Source: Bradyrhizobium sp. STM 3843 (GTDB taxonomy: Bacteria > Pseudomonadota > Alphaproteobacteria > Rhizobiales > Xanthobacteraceae). From it: a stretch of 51,198 nucleotides of DNA. Shown piece by piece: positions 31,073-39,354 of this stretch. A program made the position numbers and the translations under genes. How positions within the stretch are numbered: position 1 is the stretch's first letter; each line of letters begins with the position of its first letter. The notes beneath the pieces were generated by a model. It saw nothing but the letters and a program-made list of their open reading frames with translations, was not told the origin of the DNA and did no database searches. Where the stretch lies: assembly GCF_000239815.1 (NCBI RefSeq), contig NZ_CAFK01000006.1, positions 1 to 51,198 on the forward strand, in the 5' to 3' direction.

Positions 31073-32248
31073 ATGGTCATTGAGGCAGGCAGCGAGGGCG
31101 CAGGTCAGCGTCGTATCCGGCTGGGCATGGTCGGCGGCGGCCAGGGGGCTTTCATCGGCGCCGTCCACCGCATGGCCGCGCGGATCGACGATCAGTTCGA
31201 ACTCATGGCGGGGGCGTTGGCGTCGGATCCGGTCCGGGCCAAAGCCTCGGCGAAGGAGCTCGGTATTGCCGACGACCGCGCCTATGGCTCGTTCGAGGAG
31301 ATGGCCAAGGCCGAGGCCGCGCGGGCGGACGGCATCGAGGCGGTGTCGATCGTGACCCCCAACCACATGCACGGGCCGGTTGCCAGGGAGTTCCTTGAAG
31401 CCGGCATCCACGTCATCTGCGACAAACCGCTCACGACGACCGTCGCCGAGGCCGAGGAACTGGTGGAGTTGGTCAAGACGACGGGCAAGGTCTTCGTCGT
31501 GACCCACAACTACACCGGCTATCCCATGGTGCGACAGGCCCGCGCCATGATCGCAAACGGGGATCTCGGCGAGATCCGGCTCGTTCGGGCCGAATACTTG
31601 CAGGATTGGCTGACCGAGCGATTGGAGACAAGCGGCCATAAGCAGGCCGCGTGGCGCACGGACCCAAGCCGTTCTGGTGCTGGCGGTTGCATCGGCGACA
31701 TCGGCACCCACGCCTACAATCTCGCCTGCTTTGTCACGGGACTTGAGCTTGACGAGCTGCTCGCCCAACTCTCCACCTTCGTCGGAGGCCGGCGTCTCGA
31801 TGACGATGTCCAGATCCTCCTCAAATGGAAAGGAGGTGCCAAAGGCATGCTTTGGGCAAGCCAGGTCGCAGTCGGCAATGAAAACGGCCTGACGCTGCGC
31901 GTCTATGGCACCAAGGGCGGCCTCGAATGGGCACAAGAGAATCCGAACTATCTCTGGTTCACGCCGTACGGACAGCCCAAGCAACTCCTGACCCGCGGCG
32001 GTGCCGGCGCGCTGGGCGACGCCGCCCGCGTCACCCGCGTGCCGTCGGGGCACCCCGAGGGTTATCTCGAAGGTTTTGCAACGATCTATGCCGAGGCAGC
32101 GCGCGCCATTCGCGCAAGACAGGCCGGCAAGGCGCCGGATCCGGCGGTCATTTTCCCAACCATCGAGGATGGCCTCGCCGGTGTAAAATTCATCGAAGCT
32201 GCGGTGAGCTCATCCGCAAGCAATGGAACCTGGGTACAAATTACGTAG
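31073..32248 (+). CDS. Gfo/Idh/MocA family oxidoreductase
   Basis: A 391-residue NAD(P)-dependent dehydrogenase for sugars, cyclitols or keto-sugars. The N-terminal Rossmann domain starts IRLGMVGGGQGAFIGAVHRM (about residue 15). The catalytic/cofactor motif is VICDKPLTTTVAEAEELVEL (about 122), with CDKP in place of the usual CEKP. The C-terminal alpha/beta domain carries the catalytic-site GDIGTHAYNLACFVTG (about 210). GAGGA lies eight bases before ATG 31073. The preceding isomerase/epimerase gene pairs with such dehydrogenases in inositol, trehalose and 3-keto-glycoside routes; which one applies here is not known. It converges with the GntR gene. Confidence 0.92.
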   Translation: MVIEAGSEGAGQRRIRLGMVGGGQGAFIGAVHRMAARIDDQFELMAGALASDPVRAKASAKELGIADDRAYGSFEEMAKAEAARADGIEAVSIVTPNHMHGPVAREFLEAGIHVICDKPLTTTVAEAEELVELVKTTGKVFVVTHNYTGYPMVRQARAMIANGDLGEIRLVRAEYLQDWLTERLETSGHKQAAWRTDPSRSGAGGCIGDIGTHAYNLACFVTGLELDELLAQLSTFVGGRRLDDDVQILLKWKGGAKGMLWASQVAVGNENGLTLRVYGTKGGLEWAQENPNYLWFTPYGQPKQLLTRGGAGALGDAARVTRVPSGHPEGYLEGFATIYAEAARAIRARQAGKAPDPAVIFPTIEDGLAGVKFIEAAVSSSASNGTWVQIT

Positions 32249-32269
32249 TGGCGGCTTGCTTAATGGCCA

Positions 32270-33031
32270 TTAGCGGATCTCGTTCGAATAGTGGTGGTTT
32301 GCCGTGGTTGCGCGATGCTGGCTGCAGATCGCAAGCGCGCCGGTTTGGTCATAGGCTTCCTCGTTGATGACCAGAACCGCGCTCGGCGAGGTGAGCTTGA
32401 GCAGGCGGCAATCCTCGTTATTTGCAAGCTCAGCCGCGACTTTCTCGCGCACGGCCGAAATGCGGATGCCGTAGGCCTCGAGGAGATGACGGTAGAGCAG
32501 GGCGGGCACTTTGGTGCGCTTGAGTGGAAAGCCGGGAATGCGGCTGGCGACAAGCACGATGCGCGAATGCAGGATCGGCGCGCGGGCAACGCGCCGCACG
32601 CGGTGCAGGCGGAGCAGAGGTTCGGCGTCGGGGACGCCAAACAGCGCAGCTTCCGCTGTGGTCGCGGGTTCGATCGCAACTGACAGAACCTCGGCCTCGG
32701 ACTGGAGCAGGCTGCCGTCCGCGCCCTGCAGCCGGAAATACTGGAAGAAGAAGCGCAGACCATGCTGCGATGCGCGGCCGGTCACCACTGTGCCCGTCTT
32801 GCGCCGGCGCATCAGCATGCCGCCGGCGGTGAGATCGGCCAGCGCCCGCCGGATGGTGCCGACCGCGACGCCATATTGGGTGGCAAGCGCGATCTCGCCG
32901 GGCAGCACCGTCCCCGGCGCAAGCTCGCCGATCAGAATAGCTTCGGCGATCTGCCGCTTCACGTGCTCGTAAAGGGGTACGGGCAGTCCCTCCGGACCGA
33001 CACCGGGCACCTCTGCCGATCTGCTGACCAA
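32270..33031 (-). CDS. GntR family transcriptional regulator with UTRA domain (HutC subfamily)
   Basis: A 253-residue repressor. The winged helix-turn-helix is at residues about 18-85 (LPVPLYEHVKRQIAEAIL, LPGEIALATQYGVAVGTIRRA, GTVVTG), and a UTRA effector domain (about 100-240) has LRLHRVRRVARAPILHSRIVL and a C-terminal LKLTSPSAVLVINEEAYDQ. TTG 33031 is chosen because AGGAAAGAGG sits six bases upstream; a TTG at 33064 would lack one. A perfect palindrome 43 bases upstream lies in the divergent promoter of the M20/peptide-importer operon, so it probably represses that operon and itself. Regulation of the convergent isomerase/dehydrogenase pair is an alternative. Confidence 0.9.
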   Translation of the reverse strand: MVSRSAEVPGVGPEGLPVPLYEHVKRQIAEAILIGELAPGTVLPGEIALATQYGVAVGTIRRALADLTAGGMLMRRRKTGTVVTGRASQHGLRFFFQYFRLQGADGSLLQSEAEVLSVAIEPATTAEAALFGVPDAEPLLRLHRVRRVARAPILHSRIVLVASRIPGFPLKRTKVPALLYRHLLEAYGIRISAVREKVAAELANNEDCRLLKLTSPSAVLVINEEAYDQTGALAICSQHRATTANHHYSNEIR

Positions 33032-33051
33032 CGCTTGCCTCTTTCCTGGAA

Positions 33052-33085
33052 TTGACAACGCCAAGAATTCTATTTCTATATAGAA
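33052..33085 (+). promoter_or_regulatory. Candidate promoter of the M20/peptide ABC operon with palindromic GntR operator
   Basis: TTGACA (33052-33057) is a good -35 box, and TATATA (33077-33082) a -10 with 19-base spacing. TTCTATATAGAA (33074-33085), a perfect 12-base palindrome, covers the -10. The region is AT-rich, in contrast with the flanking GC-rich DNA, and lies in the 75-base interval between the divergent GntR and M20 genes. On the other strand the same palindrome lies 43 bases from the GntR start. A repressor bound here would block the operon promoter. Confidence 0.6.
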
Positions 33086-33106
33086 TATAGTTTTGAGCGC
33101 GCCGCA

Positions 33107-34441
33107 ATGGTTTCAACCGCATCCCGCACGGGGCAGACACCGCCAACTCTGGCCGATGCCTTTGCCGTCCTCGATCATTCCGCCGCGATGGCGGTCGATG
33201 ACCTCGCGCGCATGGTGGCAGTCGATACGTCGTTTCCGCCTGGCAGCGGGTACGATGCCTTCGCCGACCTGATGCAGGAGCTGGTCGCGCCGCTCGGCCT
33301 GGAGTGCGAACGTGTTGCGGTGCCCGAGCATCTATGGCGTACCCCGGGCCTGTCGGTTCATGGCGCTCGGACCAATCTCATCGCGCGCCGTCGCTCCGGA
33401 AAACCGGTCCTGGGGCTTTATTTCCATGTCGACACCGTGCCGGCTGCGCCGGGCTGGGCCACCGATCCGCTCCGCCTGACGCGCGAGGGCGATCGCCTGA
33501 TCGGCCTCGGCGCTGCCGACATGAAAGGGACGATCGCCGCGGTTCTGCTGGCGCTGCGTGCGGCCGACGCGACGGCATTGCCGCTGGCCTACGATCCGAT
33601 GCTGCTGTTGTGCACCGACGAGGAGGCGGGGCTCTATCCGGGCGTGCGCTATCTGGCCGAGCAGGGCCGTCTCGAAGGTCACATCCTCAACTTCAACGGC
33701 AGTGCCGCGCCGCGAATCTGGGCCGGCTGCTTCGGACTATTCACTTTGCTGGTGCGCGTGAACGGCAAGGCTGCGCATGCCGGCGAGCAACGCAGCGAAG
33801 GTGCCAATGCCATCGAGGCGGCTCTGCCCATCCTCAACGCGCTCGCGGCACTGAAGCCCTCGATCGCGCAGCGCGCCTCAGGCCTGCCGCCGCCGCCACA
33901 AGCGACCGGGCCGTTGACGGCGCAGCTCGATATCTCCGCGGCGCATGGCGGCCAATGCGGCGGGCAGATCCCGTCGCTGTTCGAGATCCTGCTGTGCCGG
34001 CGTTATGCGCCGGAGGAAGATTTTACAGCCGCACGCGCCGAGATCGAGACAGTCATCGCGAAGGCATCCCGCGGCCTCGATGTCGAGGTGATCCTCACCG
34101 GCCATCTGATGCCGACGGCCGATCCGACCGGCCCGCACTGGCCGCGCTGGCAGCGCGCGCTCTCCGCGGGCTTCGGCTATGCGGCTGACGATTTCGCCAC
34201 GTGGGGCGCGTCGGGCTGCTCCGATTTCGGCTGGGTGCAGCAGACCGGCATGCAGGAGGTGCTGCTGACCGGGCTCGGCCGTCCCGAAAGCCGCATTCAT
34301 GCGCCCGGCGAATCGACCACGCTGCCCGACATTGTCGCGCTGGCAAAATCGGTGCTGGCCTATCTGTCCGTCGAATTCCGTCCCGATCTCTGTCCCGAAG
34401 CTGCTGATATCAGTGAGGACCACCCTGCATGCCGTCCCTGA
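33107..34441 (+). CDS. M20 family metallo-hydrolase (ArgE/DapE type), first copy in the operon
   Basis: A 444-residue M20-type amidohydrolase/peptidase. Most metal-site motifs are present: LYFHVDTVPAAPGWATDPLR (His/Asp, about residue 105), LGAADMKGTIAA (bridging Asp, about 133), LCTDEEAGLYPG (Glu pair, about 167) and the C-terminal RIHAPGEST (about 400). The site that usually reads EPT after a hydrophobic strand is ILNFNGSAAPRI here, so one metal ligand may be changed. NGKAAHAGEQRSEGANAIEAA is the dimerisation domain. It is the first gene after the palindromic promoter and overlaps the next gene by 13 bases, suggesting that it cleaves an imported peptide- or acyl-amide-type substrate. Confidence 0.87.
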   Translation: MVSTASRTGQTPPTLADAFAVLDHSAAMAVDDLARMVAVDTSFPPGSGYDAFADLMQELVAPLGLECERVAVPEHLWRTPGLSVHGARTNLIARRRSGKPVLGLYFHVDTVPAAPGWATDPLRLTREGDRLIGLGAADMKGTIAAVLLALRAADATALPLAYDPMLLLCTDEEAGLYPGVRYLAEQGRLEGHILNFNGSAAPRIWAGCFGLFTLLVRVNGKAAHAGEQRSEGANAIEAALPILNALAALKPSIAQRASGLPPPPQATGPLTAQLDISAAHGGQCGGQIPSLFEILLCRRYAPEEDFTAARAEIETVIAKASRGLDVEVILTGHLMPTADPTGPHWPRWQRALSAGFGYAADDFATWGASGCSDFGWVQQTGMQEVLLTGLGRPESRIHAPGESTTLPDIVALAKSVLAYLSVEFRPDLCPEAADISEDHPACRP

Positions 34442-35979
34442 GCCGCCGTCATGTCCTGGCCGGAACCGCGATCGCGCTGGCCGGTCTGCCGAAAATTGCT
34501 CGCGCTGCCGAGGCACCCACGCGCGGCGGCGTGCTGCGCATCTCCGTCGATCAGGGGGCGGCCGTGATCCATCCGCTCCTGGCGCGGGTGAATCCGGAAT
34601 ATCTGATCACCGAGCTGCTCTATTCGAATCTGACCCGGCTGAAGCCGGACATGACGGTCGAGCCGGATCTCGCGCTGTCCTGGGAGGCTGATGCGGGCCT
34701 CCTCGACTGGACCTTCAAGCTGCGGCCCCATGTGACATTCCACGACGGCAGCGCGCTTTCGGCCGACGACGTGGTTGCGACCTTCAAGGCGATCCTGGAT
34801 GCCAAGACGGCCTCGCCAGCCCGCACCAATGTCGGTCCGATCAAGGAGATTACCGCGGTCGATCCGCTGACAGTCAAGTTCTCGCTGTCGAGCGCCTTCG
34901 CCGACCTGCCCGTCGCGCTCGCCTACACCAACGCCCGTATCGTGCCGGCGAAGACCATCGCGGGCGATCTCGGCAGCCTCGCGACCAAGCCGAACGGCAC
35001 CGGGCCGTTCAAGCTCGCGTCCTACGAACCCGACCGCAAGATCATCGTCGAGCGCAATCCCGCCTATTACGATCCCGCGCGGCCTCATCTCGATCGCGTC
35101 GAAGTGCTGGTCTATCCCGACCGCACCGCCGAGGCCTCCGCGCTCATCTCCGGGGATATCGATCTGATGCTGTCGACGACGCCGGGCGAGTATGAGCGCC
35201 TCGCGAAGGCGGCCGGCGTCAAGGCGCTGCGTACACCGTCCGGCCAATTCCTGAACGTCAACATGGGCTGCGACCAGAAGCCGTTCAACGATGTCCGCGT
35301 CCGCCAGGCGCTGGCGCTGACCATCGATCGCGAGGCGATGGCTGGCTTCGTCGCCGGCGGTTACGGCACGCCTGGCAACGACACGCCGTTGAGCCCGGCC
35401 TATCATTTCTACAAGGACATGCCGCTGAAGAAGCCGGACATCGCCAAGGCCAAGAAGCTCCTGGCCGACGCAGGCTACGCGAGCGGCCTCGACTTGACGC
35501 TGGTCGCCTCGGACAAGCCGGAGACGCGGACGCAGCTCGGAGTTGCGATCCGCGAGATGGCGGCGCCTGCGGGATTCCGCATCAACGTGCAGACCATGCC
35601 GCACGCGACCTATCTCGATCAGGTCTGGAAAAAGGGCAACTTCTACGTCGGCTTCTACAACATGCAGCCGACAGCAGACGCGATCTTCAAGCTGCTCTAC
35701 ACCTCGGACGCCGCCTGGAACGAAACGCGCTGGAATAACCCGCGCTTTGACGAGGTCGTCAACGCGGCGCGGGCCGAAACCGCCGAAGCCAATCGCGCCG
35801 CGCTCTATGATCGGGCTCAGACGATCATGAACGAGGAGGTGCCGTCGGTCATCCCTGTGTTCTTCGACATCCTGGCGGCGCGGCGAGCCTATGTCGAGGG
35901 CTATGTGCTGCACCCGCGGGGGTCGGTTTATCTGCTCGACAGGGTCTCGTTCGGCGCAGGCGCGCCGAAGCGCGCCTGA
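34429..35979 (+). CDS. ABC transporter substrate-binding protein, peptide/nickel/opine (family 5, DppA/OppA-like)
   Basis: A 516-residue periplasmic receptor. The N-terminus carries a twin-arginine signal (LSRRHVLAGTAIALAGLP, cleavage probably after ARA). The family-5 core is clear: LLYSNLTRLKPDMTVEPDLA near residue 65, HVTFHDGSALSADDVVATFK (about 102), and FNDVRVRQALALTIDREAM (about 285). It starts inside the end of the M20 gene and is followed by two permeases and a two-domain ATPase. Family-5 receptors bind peptides, opines, sugars or acyl amino acids, so the ligand is open. Confidence 0.93.
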   Translation: MPSLSRRHVLAGTAIALAGLPKIARAAEAPTRGGVLRISVDQGAAVIHPLLARVNPEYLITELLYSNLTRLKPDMTVEPDLALSWEADAGLLDWTFKLRPHVTFHDGSALSADDVVATFKAILDAKTASPARTNVGPIKEITAVDPLTVKFSLSSAFADLPVALAYTNARIVPAKTIAGDLGSLATKPNGTGPFKLASYEPDRKIIVERNPAYYDPARPHLDRVEVLVYPDRTAEASALISGDIDLMLSTTPGEYERLAKAAGVKALRTPSGQFLNVNMGCDQKPFNDVRVRQALALTIDREAMAGFVAGGYGTPGNDTPLSPAYHFYKDMPLKKPDIAKAKKLLADAGYASGLDLTLVASDKPETRTQLGVAIREMAAPAGFRINVQTMPHATYLDQVWKKGNFYVGFYNMQPTADAIFKLLYTSDAAWNETRWNNPRFDEVVNAARAETAEANRAALYDRAQTIMNEEVPSVIPVFFDILAARRAYVEGYVLHPRGSVYLLDRVSFGAGAPKRA

Positions 35980-35994
35980 GCGCGAGGACGGCTG

Positions 35995-36942
35995 GTGTCG
36001 CCCGTCTGGTTGGCGCGTCGATTGTTGTTGATGGTCTACACGGTCATCATCGTCTGCGTGCTGGTGTTTGCCATCACGCAGGCGCTGCCCGCTGATGCCG
36101 CCCAGACCCTGCTCGGCGAGAATGCCTCGCCCGACGCGCTTGCGGCGGTGCGTGCCAGGCTCGGTCTGAACGATCCGGTCTGGCTGCAATTCGCTCATTG
36201 GGCATCGCGCGCTGCTGTCGGCAATTTCGGCGTCTCCATGCGTACCGGCCTTCCGGTCGCGCCGGAAATGCTGACCGCGCTGTCGCGCTCGCTGCTGCTC
36301 GCGCTGTGCGCGATCGTGGTCACGTTGATGGTGGGTGTGCCGCTCGGGATCTTTGCCGCGCTCCGGCAGGGCCGGCTGACCGACACCGTCACCAGTCTGG
36401 TCGCCTATCTCGGCGTGTCGCTGCCGGAGTTTGTCACGGCTACGGTTCTGACTTTGGTGTTCAGCGACAGGCTGCCCTGGCTCCCGGCGACCGGCTACGT
36501 ATCGCCGCTGGAGGATGTGGCCGCGGCGATCGGACATCTCGCGCTGCCTGTCCTTACCGTCTCGGTCATTCTGGTCGCCCATGTCATGCGGATGATGCGA
36601 TCGGAGACGCTCGACGTCTTGCAATCCGACTACGTCCGGGCTGCGCGGTTGAAGGGCCTGCCCGAGCGCATCGTGGTGGTGCGCCACGTCGTGCGGAACG
36701 CGCTGCTGCCGGTCATCACCATCGTCGCGCTCGACGTCGGATATCTGTTAGGCGGCATCATCGTGATCGAGGAGATCTTCGCCATTCCCGGCATTGGTCG
36801 CGCGCTGATGATCGCGATCACCACGCGCGACCTGCCGTCGATCCAGGCCGGCGCCATGATCATGGCTGTGACCTATGCGCTCACCAACACCGCGGCCGAT
36901 GTCGTCTATGCGCTGATCGACAGGCGGATTCGCTATGATTGA
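35995..36942 (+). CDS. ABC transporter permease, DppB-like
   Basis: First membrane subunit of the family-5 importer, 315 residues and about six membrane segments. The start is typical (RRLLLMVYTVIIVCVLVFAI), and the cytoplasmic EAA loop is DYVRAARLKGLPERIVVVRH (about residue 212), then NALLPVITIVALDVGYLLGG. The GTG at 35995 has GAGGA six bases upstream. The 3' end overlaps the next permease by eight bases. Confidence 0.93.
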   Translation: MSPVWLARRLLLMVYTVIIVCVLVFAITQALPADAAQTLLGENASPDALAAVRARLGLNDPVWLQFAHWASRAAVGNFGVSMRTGLPVAPEMLTALSRSLLLALCAIVVTLMVGVPLGIFAALRQGRLTDTVTSLVAYLGVSLPEFVTATVLTLVFSDRLPWLPATGYVSPLEDVAAAIGHLALPVLTVSVILVAHVMRMMRSETLDVLQSDYVRAARLKGLPERIVVVRHVVRNALLPVITIVALDVGYLLGGIIVIEEIFAIPGIGRALMIAITTRDLPSIQAGAMIMAVTYALTNTAADVVYALIDRRIRYD

Positions 36943-37765
36943 ACTGCTGGGTCGGCTGGTGCGCAAGCCGCAGGGCGCCATCGGTGTCGTGTTGTTGGTG
37001 TTGCTGGCTTTCGCATGTCTGCTCGGGCCGTGGCTTGCGCCTTACGCGCCGGAGAAGATGGATTTCCTCGGCCGCTTTCGTGCGCCGGGCTGGCAGAACT
37101 GGTTCGGTGCGGATCAGTTCGGCCGCGACGTGCTGAGCCGCCTCCTGGTCGGCGCCCGCTCGACCGTTCCGATGGCGCTCGCGGCCACGCTGATCGGCAG
37201 CGCCTCGGGGGCGGTGATCGGCACCACGTCGGCCTATCTCGGCGGCCGGGCCGACGAGTTCATCATGCGCACCAATGATGCGATCATGGCGATCCCGGGC
37301 CTCCTGATGGCGCTGCTTCTGGTCTCAACGCTCGGCAACGGCGCCGGCAATGCCGTCATCGCGATTGCGGTGGCGTTCGCGCCGGGCATGGCGCGGGTGA
37401 CGCGAGCGGTCGCGCTGGCCGTGCGCAATCAGGACTATGTCAAGGCCGCGATTGCCCGGGGCGAGGGGCCTGGGTGGGTGATCCTGCGCGAGATGCTGCC
37501 CAACGCGATGGCGCCGATCGTGATCGAGACCACGATCCGGGTGTCGTTTGCCATCATGCTGTTCGCGACCTTGAGCTTCCTCGGCCTTGGCGCCCAGCCT
37601 CCGGCTTCCGAATGGGGGCTGATGGTCGCCGATGCCCGCCAATACATGCACCAGGCTCCCTGGGTGCTGATCGCCCCGTCAGCCGCGATCGCACTTGCCG
37701 CCATTGCCTTCAACCTTGTCGGCGACGGTCTGCGCGACGCGCTCAATCCGAGGGACGAGCGATGA
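36935..37765 (+). CDS. ABC transporter permease, DppC-like
   Basis: Second membrane subunit, 276 residues with about five to six membrane segments. Characteristic are FGADQFGRDVLSRLLVGARS (about residue 52) just before the transmembrane core, the EAA loop DYVKAAIARGEGPGWVILRE (about 167) and LSFLGLGAQPPASEWGLMVAD near the end. It starts inside the preceding permease gene, and its TGA overlaps the start of the ATPase (ATGA). Confidence 0.94.
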   Translation: MIELLGRLVRKPQGAIGVVLLVLLAFACLLGPWLAPYAPEKMDFLGRFRAPGWQNWFGADQFGRDVLSRLLVGARSTVPMALAATLIGSASGAVIGTTSAYLGGRADEFIMRTNDAIMAIPGLLMALLLVSTLGNGAGNAVIAIAVAFAPGMARVTRAVALAVRNQDYVKAAIARGEGPGWVILREMLPNAMAPIVIETTIRVSFAIMLFATLSFLGLGAQPPASEWGLMVADARQYMHQAPWVLIAPSAAIALAAIAFNLVGDGLRDALNPRDER

Positions 37766-39336
37766 GGCCGGCGCTTGCGATCAGCAATTACGGTCTCGAC
37801 TACATCACGTCAGCCGGCCCCGTGCCGGTGCTGCGCGACATCTCGCTGGAGATCGCGCCCGGCGAGGTGCTCGGCCTGGTCGGTGAATCCGGCTCGGGCA
37901 AGAGTTCGCTCGCCTGGGCGCTGATGCGACATCTGCCGGCCAACGCCTGTGAAAAAGGGGGCTCGCTTGCGCTTGGCGACATCGACCTGCAACGCCTGAC
38001 GGCGAAGCAGCTGACCCAGGTTCGCGGCCGCCGGCTCGGTATGGTGTTCCAGGACCCGTCTACGGCGCTGAACCCGACACTGACCATTGGACGCCAGGTT
38101 ACGGAAGCGTTGGCCCGGCATCGCGGCTTGCGGCCGCGCGAGGCCGATGCGCTTGCCATCGAACTGCTCGGCCACGTCGAACTGCGCAATCCTGCCGCCC
38201 TCATGCGGCGCTATCCACACGAGATATCCGGCGGCGAGAAGCAGCGCGTCATCATCGCCACCGCCTTCGGCTGCAAGCCGGAGGTGATCCTGTTCGATGA
38301 GCCGACCACCGCGCTCGATGTCATCACTGGCGCGCGCATCCTCGATCTGTTCACGCGGCTGCGCACAGAGACCAAGGTGGCCGCGCTGTATATCTCGCAT
38401 GATCTCGCCATGATGACGCGCACAGCGGACCGCGTCGCGGTGATCAAGCATGGCCTCGTGGTGGAGCAGGCACCGGCGTCCGAAATCTTCCGCCGCCCGC
38501 GCCAGGCCGACACGCGCGCACTGGTCGCAGCGGTGCCGCGGCCCGAACGTCGGCTGGTTCACGACCGGCCGGAGGAGAGCGTCCTGCTCGCTGCGAACCA
38601 GATCGAGGTGCACTATGCACGCCGTGGCCTGTTGCGCCCGGCACCGCCGCCGGCGACGAACGCGGTCGATCTGACCGTCCGTGCCGGCGAGATCCTCGGC
38701 CTGGTCGGCGAATCCGGTTCCGGGAAATCCTCGATCGCCCGCGCGCTCACCGGGCTGGCGCGCTTTTCCGGCGACATCGCCTTCGCGGGCCGCACGCTGC
38801 GCAGCGGCGACGACATGGACCGGGCCTATCGGCGCGATGTCCAGATCGTGTTTCAGCACCCGGATTCCTCGCTCAATCCGCGCCACCGGATCGGTGAGAT
38901 CCTGTCGCGCCCGCTGAAGCTGTATGGCGGCAATCCGGTCGACGTCGCCCGTCTGCTGGAGCAGGTGCGGCTGCCCGCATCCTACGCGTCGCGCTGGCCG
39001 CATCAGCTGTCCGGTGGCGAGAAGCAGCGGGTGGCGATCGCGCGCGCCTTCGCCGCTCGCCCGAAGCTCGTGATCTGCGACGAGATCACGGCGCCGCTCG
39101 ACGTCTCGGTCCAGGCCCAGATCATCGAGCTGCTGCTCGCGCTGCGCGCCGAAACGGGCGCCGCTTATCTCTTCATCACCCACGACCTCAACCTGATCCG
39201 CCAGATCGCCCACCGCATCGCCGTGATGCGGCGCGGCGAACTGGTCGATTGTCTGCCCGTCGAAGCCTTCGATGCAGACCATGTTCATCCCTACACACGC
39301 GAGCTGATGGCCGCCTCACCGACGCCGGTCGGCTGA
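37762..39336 (+). CDS. ABC transporter ATP-binding protein with two fused ATPase domains (DppD-DppF type)
   Basis: A 524-residue fusion carrying both ATPases of the importer. Domain 1 has Walker A LVGESGSGKSSLAWALMR (about residue 38), signature EISGGEKQRVIIATAF and Walker B VILFDEPTTALD (about 180). Domain 2 has LVGESGSGKSSIARALTG (about 318), QLSGGEKQRVAIARAF and LVICDEITAPLD (about 445), where the usual proline after Asp-Glu is replaced by isoleucine. Each half has its Q-loop (VFQDPSTALNP and VFQHPDSSLNP) and H-loop, so both look functional. The two-in-one layout is common in family-5 importers of Proteobacteria. The start overlaps the DppC-like stop. Confidence 0.94.
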   Translation: MRPALAISNYGLDYITSAGPVPVLRDISLEIAPGEVLGLVGESGSGKSSLAWALMRHLPANACEKGGSLALGDIDLQRLTAKQLTQVRGRRLGMVFQDPSTALNPTLTIGRQVTEALARHRGLRPREADALAIELLGHVELRNPAALMRRYPHEISGGEKQRVIIATAFGCKPEVILFDEPTTALDVITGARILDLFTRLRTETKVAALYISHDLAMMTRTADRVAVIKHGLVVEQAPASEIFRRPRQADTRALVAAVPRPERRLVHDRPEESVLLAANQIEVHYARRGLLRPAPPPATNAVDLTVRAGEILGLVGESGSGKSSIARALTGLARFSGDIAFAGRTLRSGDDMDRAYRRDVQIVFQHPDSSLNPRHRIGEILSRPLKLYGGNPVDVARLLEQVRLPASYASRWPHQLSGGEKQRVAIARAFAARPKLVICDEITAPLDVSVQAQIIELLLALRAETGAAYLFITHDLNLIRQIAHRIAVMRRGELVDCLPVEAFDADHVHPYTRELMAASPTPVG

Positions 39337-39354
39337 TTGCAAGGATCTGACATC

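Noticed and set aside
34360..36687. Long antisense reading frame opposite the first peptide importer genes
   Set aside because: Composition is that of a GC-rich shadow (HRQRD-rich, no domains), and it is incompatible with the compact plus-strand operon.
37810..39288. Antisense reading frame opposite the fused ATPase
   Set aside because: Shadow of the high-GC ATPase gene; its His/Arg/Gln-rich sequence has no family resemblance.
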